This document shows, in pieces, positions 25,709 through 39,995 of a DNA stretch of 64,000 bases (positions within the stretch are counted from its first letter, which is position 1; each line of letters opens with the position of its first letter). A program made the position numbers and the translations under genes. The stretch spans positions 1 to 64,000 of the forward strand of contig VXCM01000128.1 in the NCBI GenBank assembly GCA_014773175.1, in the 5' to 3' direction. The notes under the pieces were generated by a model. The model was not told the DNA's origin. It did not search any database and was given only the letters and a program-made list of their open reading frames with translations. This stretch comes from Lucifuga dentata. Lineage: Eukaryota; Chordata; Actinopteri; Ophidiiformes; Bythitidae.

Positions 25709-27550
25709 AAGGGCTAAAACTTATCAAAATATGAAGATTTTCTAAATTATTTTTTCAATTTCATCTGCTTTCCAGATGCATGGGTGAGAAGTCTCAACAA
25801 AGAAAAGCAGGAAAAAAGAAAAAAAAAACTGCTACATCAGCGGTAAAGTGTTTGAGCAGATTGCCTGTAAGCAAAAATGTTGTGTAACATTAGTGTAACT
25901 TGTAGAACAGACACATCCCACTTCTCTAACAGAGAGAAAACTTCATCATGTTTAATTACAGCTGAAAAATTCTGTTCTGATTAGCCTAAAACTTAAACTG
26001 TATTGTGACACTCGTTTGGAAGTAATTCAGGAAGCCAAAGCAAATGTTTTAATATGTTTTTTTCTAAACACAAATAAGGAGTGAGAGGTAATCCTTGGAG
26101 GAATGTATATAAGCCAATTACAGCTATCTTGTGGAGTGGAGCCTCACAGCTTCCTGCACCGATTTACTGCAGACTCACCAACATATTCTCTGTCCTCTGT
26201 GCATGGGCAACATTTCTCTAAAAATACAGAATGATCTGAGGCATGAATAGGAGATTGTGCCTTCTTCCTCCGTCTACTCTACTCCCATCTTCCTATTTGA
26301 CACCATGCATGCGCTTTCCCATCAGCCGCAGCTTGCTTTGCATCCTGTGAGTGAGGAACCAGTTTTTCCATCTGGATGCAAGCGTAGGCTTACATAATAT
26401 TGTGTGTGTGTATCTGCTGTAAGTGACTGGGAAAGATGGCCCGGACATTTGCTGATCTGGTTAGTTCATACAGGGTGTGCTGTGTACACTCACAGTCCCT
26501 GGATGTTTGCTAATCTGAAGGTATTAAAAGAATTAAAAGAATCTTGCGTACTTTGCAGAGATGTAAAAAAAGCAAACTAAGAGACAAATAAATCAAGGTA
26601 GAGTAAGGGCAAATATTGACATAAAAGCCAATTTATTTCATTTCAGTGTTGCCTACGCCCAGGCTGACAGAGCAAACATTGCAAATGAAGGCTGCAAATG
26701 AGTTCTGGGACACTGGGTATAACAGTGGTCACTGTATTATATTTCCAGACACCTGTGGGGTAAACTGATAGAAGAATCTGTAATGAATTGAATGAGGTGA
26801 GGCTGTTATATATATCTTCAAGTAAGATATATAGTTCGTATAGTGTCAGGATTAATTTTCAGATTATAAATAATACAAGGCAAAAAGAAGCTTCTCATTG
26901 GATTTAATCCCTGCTATGTGGGCCTTGATAAATACAGATTCTTAGCTGAGCTTCAACATTCACCTTCCTGCAATTTCACACCATCTGATTCCTCAAGAAC
27001 TGCATGAACACACTGATAAGCGAGTCACCATAGCCTACTGGTCTACAACAGTTTTCACTTCATATGGCCCCTTCCATCCAAACATCCAGCTCTCCCTGTC
27101 AAGAGTGTCAATAAATAAATGGTGTGTAAACATGCATAAATATTTGTTTTAATTCAGAGGAAAATGAGCAATGCTGAAACTGTAAAGAGAATTTATAAGA
27201 GCTGGGATGGAGTCCAACAAAAAGATAATGCAAAATCTAAATCCTACATAATACATAAAGTTGACTTTGGAAGTCTGTGAATCCAACTTGGATGAATCTT
27301 AAAAGATAAGTGTACATGGGTTGATTGATAAGTTCTGTGCCTGCTAGATAAGGAAGTGTGCAAGGGTTCTGACATTTAATAGAGAAGTAATATATTCCTG
27401 GTAGTTTTTGTACATCAACTACATTTCTCTGAGCTACCCTGAAGAGTCAGACTCGAACATTTTGATGCACTTGTGTTTCCAATGATTCCCATTTCTAAAG
27501 TTTGAAAGCAGATTGGTCAAGGACTCGGGATCCTGATAGTTCCACTTTTG

Positions 27551-27599
<49 letters not shown>

Positions 27600-29264
27600 A
27601 CGTGTATATTCTACAAACAAATTGTTAAAGGGCAAGGATGACAGTGGGTATGATGGGTCAGACTGTGATGAAGGTCATCTCAGTGTCTAAAAATGCTGAT
27701 TAATTTTCCAGACATAGAGGATTCAGTTTTTCATTAAAGGCAAAAGAAGGCCCGATAAATGACTATAAAAGAGAAATGTACGAAATTAAATATGTATGTC
27801 TGAAGAGAAGCAAAGCGGCTGGATTGAAATTAAGTTTTAGAGGAAAGAGAAGTGATGAGAAAGCTATTATATTGGATAATTAAACCCATGATTGATATTC
27901 AACTGCTAATATCTCATTGCATGTGTCAATGAAGGACGCAGACATTTACATACACATACACGCACACACGCAGAGAAAGAACCCACCCCGAGGGTATGAT
28001 CTTCTAATTATTCTTCAGGAAAAAACATTCATTCTACATTGAAATACCTTCAAGAAAATCAAAGATTGGTAACATATCTCGTCTAAGGCTGCACCCAAAC
28101 ACACGAGGATTTTCCATAAATTCTGCATGTGCACTTATCAAGAAAAGGTTATAAAATACTTAGCATTTAGCATTTGGTTAATCAGTTCAAATGACTTTTT
28201 CCAGGCATGTCTGACAACTTGAGATTTTATAGCTTTACACAGTATGTGTGTGAGTTGTAATCATCCCTGAAAAGGTCTCATGCTGTGAGCTCAGAGGCAG
28301 AATCAAACAGATCTGTCTTTCTGAATGTGCTGCACTTCCTTTAAAATGTTTCATGATTTGATGCACTGATGCATGATGGTTGCATGCAGAGAGCGACATT
28401 AAGTGCATATGTGTCATGACCAGCACTGAAAATAATATATCACCAGCTAGGGCAGAAATGTGTATTTGTAGCTGAGCTGCTGATTCACAAGCATACAAAC
28501 AGTTTTTGCATGTCTTCACATGGAGATGGAGCCAGAAAAATGTATTTGTATTGCTGTGTTTGTTGTAGTTGTTTCATTCTCTTTCTGCCAGCATATTACT
28601 GAATAAGACTAAATGTCTCATTTGTTTGGCCTTGATGGAGGTATGCTCTCAAACGAGTGCTCTTCTATTTTTTTGTTTGTTTAGGAACCAATGGTCTTGT
28701 AAATTGAAAATGATGCTAAATGTTTTCCTAATTTAATTTTTTTGTATTTAATTGGGACACTGCACATTAATATACAATCAAATGTAAATATGCCAGATTT
28801 AGCTAAAGTTGACTAATTTTCATCCGTAGTCCCAGTTTTGTTGAGATGCTTGTTTTTTTTTTTTTTTTTNTTTTTTTTTTTTTTTGTTTTTTGTTTTTTG
28901 CAAGTGATGTGATGCACTTTTCACCATTTTCCCTTTTTCCAGTTTTTCTAAAATTCACATTGATTTTTAACGCATTGTTGGTAATTTGCAAAATGAACAA
29001 CCTGGATAAAGCCTTTGTGTGCAAGAAGCTGTGGGAATATTGTGTTCAGACTCAGCTGAGACATAGTTAGCTTTGCTGTTAAACTGGCAGCACTAAAAGG
29101 TATTTATAGCTTTTATTTTCATCGACCATTTTGTTGGCAGTCTGAGACAGATATCAGTCCTCTCCATCTGCTGTAGCTTTCCAAAATACTAAGGGAAGCT
29201 GCTTGTTTACTTAGCTGTGTAGTCATATTGTCTTGACAATAGAACGCCATGTTGAAGCAATATC
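25709..29264. other. Intergenic, no gene seen
   Basis: It holds an (AG)n microsatellite, a small TATATCTT hairpin near 26,809-26,833, and a poly(T) run with N at 28,870. No coding frame with a recognisable domain. Confidence 0.6.
27555..27597 (+). repeat. (AG)21 microsatellite
   Basis: A pure AG run in intergenic DNA. Confidence 0.97.
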
Positions 29265-29515
29265 TACAAGGATCGTTTGAAAAGTTCTGAGCCCAGCACA
29301 GAACATTTTAAATCAGAAGCGTTTCAGTTATTTTTCAACACAATCCCCTTTCAATTCTACAGTTTTGTGGAATTCTATGAATTTGTTTCATAGAAGTCTG
29401 AGTCTCATCTGAAGCCAAAGCTCTGGCTAAAGCCTTTTTTATATTTGGGAAGAGGTGAAAGTCTGAAGGGGACAAATCAGGTGAGTGGGATGAATGCTGA
29501 AACTACTTTAAAGCC
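29265..29515 (-). pseudogene. Fossil mariner-type transposase C-terminus
   Basis: Read on the minus strand from 29,496, the frame gives HSSHSPDLSPSDFHLFPNIK and then KALARALASDE. This is the C-terminal signature of mariner transposases (YSPDLAPSDxHLF), which includes the third catalytic Asp. A stop and frame changes follow. Near 29,265 lies AAGGATCGTTTGAAAAGTTC, a plausible mariner terminus. The N-terminal two thirds are absent. It is an inactive remnant. Confidence 0.7.
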
Positions 29516-29517
29516 AC

Positions 29518-29567
29518 AAGGTGAGCACATAATGTTGCCAGCAAGGTGAGCACATAATGTTGCCAGC
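29518..29567 (+). repeat. 25-bp tandem duplication
   Basis: The unit AAGGTGAGCACATAATGTTG plus CCAGC occurs twice in exact tandem, just outside the mariner remnant. Confidence 0.95.
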
Positions 29568-29940
29568 ACATAATCATTGCACATATAGGTCTACTTTGGC
29601 CAGATTACCTGTGAAACTTAAGAGTTATAACATTTATGGGGAATCCATGCAGAGGGCAATCAGTCGGTAATCTACCAAGATCAACAACCTGTGGTGAGAA
29701 CTTGTGTCATGTAGCATCAGACAGTAATCACAATCAAACAGAGTTAAGTAGAGAGAAGCTGTTTGTTTTTGAGAGAGGAGAGATGACACATGCTGACTAA
29801 TGGCTGCAGTCAATCAGCTTTCCACAACGGAGTTCAAAATTCAAAGGACAGAAACACTCTTGTTGTAATGATGAATGAAAAGATGGGAGGAACATGAAAA
29901 ATTTAGAAGAAAACTTATAGTTTTGTATGCACGGTGTCAT

Positions 29941-29966
29941 CTCTCCTCTCTCTCTCTCTCTCTCTT
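29941..29966 (+). repeat. (CT)n microsatellite
   Basis: A short CT-rich run, slightly interrupted. Confidence 0.9.
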
Positions 29967-32900
29967 TGAGTATGTGTGTATGTGCAACAAATAGCTGAAT
30001 TATATGTCAAACTGCTAATTCTGACATAAGTAAAATTTTATTGATCATGGAGATATCAATTTATTTATTTATTTTACAATTGTTTACCTTAACAATCCGA
30101 AGACATAAAGAACATCTAAGAATCCTATTATCCACACTGCAAAAATTATCAAAGGTAAATAATCTCACCAAGGACCATATACACTACATTATTATATTTA
30201 TTATTATTATTATATTTTCATGATAACAACTCTTGATATGTCTCAGTATGGATAGTTGACATAAAATATCTCAAGTAATTACAAAAAAATAAGATGGCAT
30301 TGCTTTTTATCCAGAATCAAATCGATCTTGAGAATTTTTAACAAGGTTAGTTTGTTTGTTACTGATTCATAAAAATCATAAAGTTTTTTCATGAAAATAG
30401 TAAAAAAATCTGACACAAGACATTAAGATTATTTCAGCATGTTCAGCTCGAAACATGATGGAAAAAAAAACCCTGATTGCTACACTAGAATGAAGGACAT
30501 GAAGCTCTAAAAAATTATTCCATACTCAGTACATTTGCATGCATGTTAAAACTTTGATGTTCAAACATCATGTATCCACCTTAATTAGACTGAAATCGGC
30601 ATAAATCAGGGGAAGATTAAAATGATCTGAATTAAAAGAAAAATAATCCACTCACAAACATCTTTAACTCAATTTCTTCAAATTTCATTGTTACAAAATT
30701 TATAGTTTTTAGGTGAGGTCATATCTTAACACATCTGAATTTTTATGCTAGTTTCAAAGTCATTACTGTATATTATCATCTACTTTCAGCAGATGACAGA
30801 GTATTTCGCTTGTTTCAAGAAGGAGAAATTGTTGTGGATCTGCAGTATATAATTTGCTCTGTAATATCACATATCACTGTGAGACTCGGTGAAGAAGCTG
30901 TTGTCACTGACTCATTATAAATTCAGCACAGTGTCCTTCCTGCAATCTCACAGGTGCTTCTCAATTAAATCTGCAAACTTAAAATGGCTGTAAATGTGAA
31001 GTGGGAAGCAATCCACCTCTCAAACAGCGTCGGTGAGAAGCGGCATAGAAAACCTGACAAACATAATCAGCTGCTCCAGACTTTACCGTTTCGCCCTGTT
31101 TCTGTTTCTCCATTGTTCCAGCTGCCACTTGTCAGCAGCTATTCACTCAGAACAAATAATTATAGAGGGTTTTAATTATGCTACAGGAATTAGTTAATTA
31201 ATTAGCACTATCAGCGGTATGGAACATCCCCTTAAAGGAACAAAATCTAATTATCTTTTGACCTTCTCTCCTCACCATACAGTCAACACACGACACAAAT
31301 GAACTTGAAAGTCAAATATTAATAAGCAGCAGAATTCCTCAACAAACCACGTGCACTGGCGTTCGTTGACATGAGAACACACACGGGATAGACTGAAGCT
31401 TTTCCATGCTTGAGATAACTTACCAGCATGGCTGAAAGCCTCCGCAGACCCAGTTGGATTAATTCCTCGATCCACCAAAGAGGGCTTTCCCTGCATCCAG
31501 AGCCACGCCACCAAACTGCATCAACCCCTTATTTGTATCAGTATGCCACACACAAATCACTTGCTCACCATGTGCTGCTTTGTTTCTCCTCCCTGAATCC
31601 CAGCTCCACTTTTTCCTAATGATTTACCTTCAGTGCACCTGGTTTGTCAAACACTGATCTCTCCCACATTTATAAAAGACAGAAACCCAACAGGGGTTTT
31701 CACTGGGAACAGCTCAAAACACAAACATTCGAGTGGCGCGCGTGTGTGTATGTGATAAGGAATGAATGTGTGACAGTGAGAAAACAAGCGACAGAAAAAC
31801 AAAAAGTTGAAGGATGAATAGCAACAGAGCAATTTCTGCATTTTGAACCCTTATATGTACTTGATAAGAACTGAGCCTCAAAGGCGAAAAATGAGGGAGC
31901 TCATCCTTTTTGTCTCCTGAGCAGATTCTTGGCTTGGTTATGCATTCTGAATTAAATGTCCAGACATCCAGATGTTGAGGATCCCTAAGAGATCTAAGGG
32001 ATTCTAGGTGATGCAGTGTAATAATGCATTAGTGTGCATGTTCGCCTGACCAGACATATAGCTCTTGTCTCTCTGCATGTCTGCCTTTAGCAACCCAAAT
32101 TTACTCTGTTTCTTCTTGCACTTATACGATAAGTAGAGTGTTGATGAATAAACTCCTCCTCCATCCTCCTCACATCTGGTCTTGGTTGTGAAACTCCCGT
32201 AAGTTCTTCAAGCAGGACTAATCAGAGGCAGCCCAGCCAGGCTTACCGGATAATGCTGGATCATACAGCTTTGATAGACTGGGAGACGGATCTCTGGCAT
32301 CACGGCTCATTGCCTCCTGAGGAGTCATCCCACCGCAGCATTAGTATCTGCTGCTTTTGATATAAACCAAGAGGTGAGATACGATATTCAGTTATGTATG
32401 TGACATGTATAACTGCATGTCTCATTACTGCAGCAACAGGCAGGGTTTCATCAAGAGAACACATTCAAAATCCATTTAGGGCTTCAAAAATTCATGGTTG
32501 CAATTCTGAATAATTAAGGCGTTCATCTCAGTTCCTGAAAGGTTTGAATTTACCAAGTATAAAGTTTTCATCTCACAGCAAAGATTCAAGAGATAGTTAT
32601 TTCAATTTTATAAACATAAAAAAATGCCAGAGAATATAAAGCAAGTTGTGCACAGAACAAAATCATAGATGTACCAGTGCATTAAATGGAGCAAAAAGCT
32701 AGAATTAGCAGGTCAAGTGTCATCTGTGAGTAGAGGCATTTGCCATTTTGCAGCTGCGGCCTCTAAAGCAAACTGAGTATTTAAAGTTTTCACATCAGGT
32801 AACTCCACAGCATCTCCACTGGCTGTCTTTTCTCGAGAGCTTTTCTGGAATTTCATTAAATCACATTCGCATGTGTGTGCACATTAGAACCACTTTGCCA

Positions 32901-34544
32901 CTGTGCCAGGATCCTGATGTGTTTACGATTGCACCTCTGTGTTTTGGTGCTGCACTGAGGATGCCAATGTGCTGCCAGCAGCAGGAGAAATCACACAGCA
33001 GGTACCAAAGGTGCAAATAACATCTGGGAGGGTGAGCGCACACAAGCAGAAGCAAGAGAGAAAAAGAGAGACAGAAAGAAAGGGAGAAATAGCCTAGGAC
33101 ACACAGACACTCATGCATGCATGCACAGTTGCACTGTCTTTTCATGCATAAACATCACTGATTACTGATCACTGACCAAAGATCACTGAATCTGACATCT
33201 ATACACACACACATGCACAGAGAGAGAATGGAAATGTATTCCAAACACCTTCATCCAACATTAAACATGCATTAAATTTTAATTAAAGGCTTCCAATCAT
33301 ACAAACGTTTATGATTTAAATAAACCTTTTCACTGAGAATCACCGACTCATCCATTTTCTGACACAAGCGGCTATGTGCCAAATGCGCCACATTGCTGCA
33401 CTGACATTCAAGAGGCTTTTGTTTCCTCAGCTCAACTGGAAAGCAGATGCAGATGTAGCGCTGTGTTCAGAATGTTGGCAACCACAATACTGTATTACTG
33501 ATTGGATCTACTTTATGGATGAGTTTTCTGATGGTTGATATCACCCAAAATTTCAACTGCATCCAAAACCTGAGGATTTGAGGCTACCATGATGAACATG
33601 TAGTTGCCAATGCTGAGGACATGAACGGACTTCTTGGGACTGGTTTAATGACTAAACCAATCAGCTACATTCAGTCAAGTATGTTTGCTCAAATATGTCA
33701 AGTTTTCTACAAGATGATATTCACTTTGTCTGTGCTATGATGAACCTACCAAAAATGTTTACTCAGCAGCACATCAAGGAAAGCTTACTTGTAATGCTTT
33801 ATAGAGAAGACTCATTCTATATGCTAGGTTACAGAGTGTTAGATAGGATATATCACAGTTAAGCATATTATCAATAGTAACAAAGCGTACAAATGTCCAA
33901 CTGAGTTCAACAATCACATCTAGTCTGTCAGCACCTCCACATTATTTTGTCATTGTCAGAGCAATGACTGTTCAGCGAAATGGACCTTACCCTAATTATT
34001 CTGCTGCAGCTAGTCTTAGCAGTGCATAATAGCCCAATTATCAAGGTGAAATGGGGAGCAGGAGTGTATCAGCAAAAAAAAAAAAAAAAAAAAAAACTGT
34101 GTAAGAGTAGAATATGCAAAATGCAAAGCAATCCAGAGGTGATAAAATGCCTTGTTAATATTTTTCGATTTAAAATCTCTTACATACTGTGCAATTTTAG
34201 ACTGTCGGAGATTAAAATGATTATGAGAAAACTGTGAAGAAATCCCTCGTCATCAATCCAAAATGACAATTGGAGATGACACCATGAGATTACGGACATC
34301 GCATTTAGTGCTCTTGTGACCAAAGACAGCCTGCCACGAAACTCTGACAGTGTCAGAAATTTAGGACCAAGAGTGTGGCTGCTGCTACAAACCACGTCCA
34401 TAAACCAACCAATGGGAATACAGTATTATATGACATAGGGATGTTGTTGACGATGAAAGATTGTAGTAATCATGACAAATCTTCATTTCCCATGTATATA
34501 AAAAAAAAAGTGTATGTGTACTTGTGGTAAAGTGTGTGTGACAG

Positions 34545-34596
34545 AAAGAGAAAGAGAGAGAGAGAGNGAGAGAGAGAGAGAGAGAGAGAGAGAGAG
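34545..34596 (+). repeat. (GA)n microsatellite with one N
   Basis: A GA run interrupted only by N at 34,567. A (TATC)5 run follows at 34,683-34,703. Confidence 0.95.
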
Positions 34597-35337
34597 CAAA
34601 CATTTAGCTCCAGATAGTAGCATTTTAGCAGGTGTGTATCTCCCAATCTGACTTGCAAATTTAATATAATACAGTCTGACAATATCTATCTATCTATCTA
34701 TCTTCTGATGTGCAATGAACTTTTAAAATTGCTGTAACTGCAGTGTGTAGGAACCTTAAGACAGTTTCCATATCTCCATTTGTGTGAAATAGTCCCCGTT
34801 AGATGATTGTTAACTATTCAACAGTTGCAGACTGAGAGAGTGTAACCTACTACCTTTTTAATATTCATTAGACACAAGCTGACTACATTCTACTCTGAGC
34901 TGAATCTGTATCTGAAAGCTATAGTGTCCATCAGCACTGTGAAGCTCAGCTCACGACAGCCCCAACAGCCACTGAGTTAATTTTCTACTCGACTAAAGAT
35001 GACAAAAAGAAACAAAAAAAGCAGTAAAGCAGTCATAATCATAGTCTTAATCTCGAATATATAAAGCCTATGATTTGATCTCAGACTAAAAAATATGGAT
35101 TTACAGAGATGGCATGATGAATTATACAATAACCCTTTGTGTGATACAGATCGTTTAAAGTTAATTTTGGTTTTGAGAGTTATCTTACTGTGTTGAGCCC
35201 AGTTGAAAGAATTTATAAGTCTAAATATCGGTGTGGGAGTCATAATTTACCTGTTTCGGAGTGTAGATATGCATGTGAAAATACACTCAAACCATGTACC
35301 TTTTGTTTTACTGGTGACCAAGGAAATGTGCTTGTTT

Positions 35338-35372
<35 letters not shown>

Positions 35373-35658
35373 ATAAGGATAGAAACAAATTGATTAGAAG
35401 TTATTTTACAGTTAACCCCACTATTTATAAATTTAAGGAGTTAATGGGCACAAGAAATGCCAAAGTTTTGTTTAATTTGGTTAAGTTAAACATTGTACAT
35501 TTTTTGATTGTGCAGAGTAATGGTTTCTATGTTTTGTTTGTTGGTTATCTGTTTGTGTATTTTTCGTTCCTTATACCCCGGTGAGGGGTCAACAGGAAAA
35601 TTAAAAAGAATAAAAGAAGATGTCAGTGAAGTGATCCACAGATACCAGACAAGTAATG

Positions 35659-35716
35659 TTAAAGGGAACCTATACAGATTTATATGGTCTTATTTTCATT
35701 CATCCAAACACTAAAG
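35659..35716 (+). mobile_element. Family B terminal fragment
   Basis: The sequence TTAAAGGGAACCTATACAG followed by TCTTATTTTCATTCATCC matches the second terminus of the copy at 3,191-3,578. The rest of the element is not recognisable next to it. The full family B copy about 370 bp further right may be related or a separate insertion. Confidence 0.4.
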
Positions 35717-36085
35717 CTGCACTGAGTTGCTCCGAGTTATTAAAAACAGAGTGAAAAGTGTCACCGATGTCAACTACACCGAGTTCATACACAAGCAGAC
35801 AACATAAATCCTACATTATGATGGCATATAACGGGATAAGCTGCTTATTTTTTTTTTTTTTTTTTTTTNCATTTTACAAGCTCCTATTTTCCACTCGATC
35901 TTTCCTCCACCTGCCTCTGCGTTCATCGCCCAGAGGCAGTGATAAACATGCTGTCAGCTGAAACAGTCTGGATTCATGAGTACGTGTACGAGTAATTGTG
36001 TTATTGTCTCAGTCAACTGGAACAGATGTACCTGTGAGGTAGTTTTACTGATATCTACATATAATACACAGTATATACTGTATAT

Positions 36086-36690
36086 TCAAGGGGACAACTT
36101 ACACACATTTCCATGTAACTATATTCATTTGGGGGTCTATTTTGAAAATCTTTTGCAATGTTTTAATGTGAACACACTTTTCCACTTCTCTCCATTGCAC
36201 CACTGTGTACATTGACAAAAACAGGTCACTTTAAGTACTGTTTCTTTAAGCCCCCCCCCCCCCCCCNCCCCCCCAAGCCTGCTCTGCTCTGATTGGCCAA
36301 TTAGACATGGCAGCTACTTGCCAAATACTTTCTCTTAGCCTCATATTTTGTGGGTGTGTCTAACCAGGTCTGTTACATGTTGACATTGATCCACTTCTAC
36401 TCTCCCTTGCTGAAACACCACTGTGCACACTGAATGAAAACAGGTCATTTAGATACTGTCTCTTTAGGCCCACTCTGCTCTGATTGGCCAACTGCGACAC
36501 AAATACTGGTCAAATGCTCCCTCATAGTCTTGTCTTTTATGGGCGTGTCTAAGCTGCTATGTTACATGTTGACATCAACATGTTATGGAAGTAAAGGACT
36601 ATGAAAAACAAAGTTTTCAGGTTGAGGAATTTGGGTTTTGACTTACCGGACGCATTTCTGTACGGTCACTTTAACACTTTGAACGGGTGG
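36086..36690 (+). mobile_element. Family B short element with an internal tandem duplication
   Basis: It starts AAGGGGACAACTTACAC and follows the family order. The module from CACCACTGTGTACATT through CTCTGCTCTGATTGGCCA to a TGGGTGTGTCTAA-type box appears twice, from about 36,199 and again from about 36,417. It ends near GGACGCATTTCTGTACGG without a clean terminus. A C run with an N (36,267) sits in the first module. Confidence 0.55.
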
Positions 36691-39600
36691 GGGTTGGGGG
36701 TTATCTAGTATCTACATCCCAACAAATGCTGATAGCAGAATCCTATTGGATTTTATGTTGCAGAGTGGAGAGCGGATTAAAATTTAGGAATTCCGAGCCA
36801 AGTGCGGCATTTTTGGAATCCAGGTTGTCAGGTTTGAAGACAAAACAATCATCTAAACTCTGCACATAAAAGGAGTGGGAGGAACAAAATATTAGGGACA
36901 CAATCTAATACAAAAGCAGCACAAACTAAAGTCTCAAAAAGAACCAGGCTTGATTTAACACCTCTCCAATCAAATTAAACAAGCTTTAGAAAGGCATTAT
37001 TTATTGCATTCCAGTATTTATGTGATTTTGAGTCGACCCCCTGTGGAGATACTGTAATTGCAAGGCGGCTGAAGCACACGTTTGAAGTAGCATGTGAAGC
37101 ACAGCACTTAGAGCTGTTTCACTGGTGCTGATTCCCAAATTCTAACTTCTTTTTAGAGTTCAACTCCACCATCAAATCTAAAGATCTCTTCTCTTTCTTA
37201 AAGCATAACATCTGTTCCCCACTGTGCAAAAAAAGCTCTGAATCAAGATTCAAAAACATCAGATTATGTTGCTCCCCACAAGTGTTAATGTGAAAATGAG
37301 CAACTTTGCAAATAGTTGGCTGAGTGTGTAAAGCTTAAATAAACAAAATGCCATGAACAGGCAGGGACAAATGTTTATTAGAGACGAAGACTTGTGACTC
37401 GCTTCCTGCTCTCTCTAAATTGCGCTGGGTGAAGAACCTATTAGTGCTGTATAGAACAGTTAAAATTCTCATTTCCCCCGTGCCAATCATCATAATACAA
37501 TTTCAGCTCACAAATTAAGTCCAATTTACAGAGACAATTAAAGTAACAAAAATCAGAGACAGTGTTTATGCCTCCTCCAGTGTTTTTTTGTTTTTTTTGT
37601 TTGTTTGTTTTTTAAGCTGAGGGGAGAAATGGAATAAGTAAACCTGCACTTCAGCAGCGCTACGTGATACGAGCCCTCGCACAATCCACTTACACAGAAG
37701 AGGGAAAGGAGAAAAAGAGAGGAAGTTACACCTGAGGGGTTTGGAATTGGATTCAAAATTGTTGGATTGGAAACGTGGAGTCACAGGTCAAGGTAGCTGC
37801 ACAATTGGAAACTTCCAATAGCAAAATAACTGTCAGCTTACACTGAAGGTTATTTACACCATACAAAGGCTCTAGATAGAAGGCATAGTGAAGTGTGTAT
37901 GTGAGAAAGGTAGAATGGAAAGCTGACAATGAAAGGCAACTCCTCAGGACAGATAATAGGAAAAGCGCAATCAATAAAAGTCACACTACTGGTGTAGAAT
38001 ATCCAAAGACTGATAAAAGAAAGTCGTTATCTGAACTCGACTCCTCACACTCCTCATGGAAAGCAAAATAACTCCTCCACCTTTGGACCAAAGCAAAGAT
38101 ACTGTTTGTCACACTTGTGCCACCAAAGCTCGCATGAACCACATTACCAGCCTCAATCGTCACTCGATGATTTTGGAAAGTGTCTTTATTTTTCAAAAAC
38201 GTAATCAATTTTTCAGGCCGTTCTTATGTTGCAATTTGAGTGTAACTTCCTTTTAAACTTTGCATTGTTTTAACATTTATCAAAAGGATGACATGTTGAT
38301 GACATATTCAACAGTCAGAAAAACACAGTGCTTATTACTTGCTTACACACTTATTACTTCATATTTCAAAGCAAATGATCTTTAAAAAAAAAAAAGTATG
38401 GAAATCGGGACAAATGGCCAACTTGTTATAGGATGTTTAAAACATTGTGGGTAATTGATAAAGCAGTGCCAGATTTAATATGTTGACAAGCGCAAATATC
38501 ATCACGCAACCACCTTTCCTCATTCATAAACACCTGCTACTGGCATCTGTTAGAATTTGACTTGAAAGAGGCATTATGACGGTATTTCCTTATTTACATC
38601 TTCATAAAATACACCATCATACAAAAATTAAGACCTGCTTCATTCTAGAGGTAAATTTCAGTAGAGATGAAATCTTTTCATCTGTATTTACTCAAATAGA
38701 GACTTTTAAAGGATTTTATTCTTAAGTTAGTTGCACTAAAAACAAGTGGATATTTGCTTACTTTGCCCTGGGTATGTATTATTGAGATTTATGGTGCAGA
38801 AGAAAAAAAAAGACATCAAAAAAAAAAAAAAAAAAANAAAAAAAAAAAAAAAAAAACTTTTTGGAATTACTATTGGCATTTTGTACGAAATATGCTGTAA
38901 CATCTCACATGGTCGTACAAGGCAGTATTTTTGAAGGAATGGCCCATTTCCTGTTTTCTCTTTGCTTTGACTTTGAAGAATGAATGAATTGAGCCACACT
39001 GGACTTTGCAAAAGAATTAATCACTTTGAATGCACCTTCAGCATGCGGTCTCCAGAAGTACTGGTAAATCAAATGTAAAATAAAGACTTGTTCATACTAA
39101 GTCCCTCTTTGCCTCAATCTCCCTTGGAACCAAAGGGGGAAATCAGCATGTTTTACTAGTCTAAATGCATTAAATATGACCAAAAATCCCCCTTCAACAA
39201 AGAGAAGAAGATGATCAGAATATAAATTTAGCAGCTGGCTGTCTACCGCGTCTGTCCTGATTTACGGAGCCAAAGGGATTACAGGGGAGCAATGTCCCAG
39301 CATTTTAACCTCAGATATCCACTGTCTGACACACTCCATTCTCTCCCTCTCTGACTAAAGACAAGGCTCCACTCCTCATCTGTCAGAGCAAGAGGATACA
39401 GACAGACAGGCATTAACAGACAGACAGACAGACTTCTGACTAACAGATGACCCCTCATCTGGGAACACTGACTCACAACACACTCCTATAGCCACAGAAT
39501 GTTCCTGCAGTGGTACATAACGTCCTCAGAAAAGGAGTCATGGGCTTTTCCTGTCATCTATTAGTAGAACTACAGAGGCTTAAAGAACTTTTCATTCCAA

Positions 39601-39943
39601 AATGAGATATTAAAAATTGCTTTTAAAAATTCAAACTTGCATTAACCTCTGAAAAATATCACTAAACTCTGCAGCTCTGTGACACTTTGAGCTCTTTTAG
39701 CTTGTTGTTTTTGGTTTTGCAGCCACACAATTACTGTATAGCTGAGTCTTATCAATAGAATAAAATGCAGCCATTTCTGTTTAAAAAGCTGTGACAGGCT
39801 GATTGTATCCTACACATTAGTATGTTAGCCATGTGATCACTGTAATGGCATTGTTAGAGTTTTGCCTGAAGGGCATTTATGCTTTACTCATTCACCAAAA
39901 CGGCCAGTGAGAAAATACCCTGTCAAGCAGCAAGTAGACTAAA

Positions 39944-39995
<52 letters not shown>

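Larger units (their letters stand above)
29568..35658. other. Intergenic, simple repeats only
   Basis: It holds CT, GA and TATC microsatellites, a poly(A) run near 34,074 and a poly(T) run near 35,340. No gene or named element is recognised. Confidence 0.6.
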
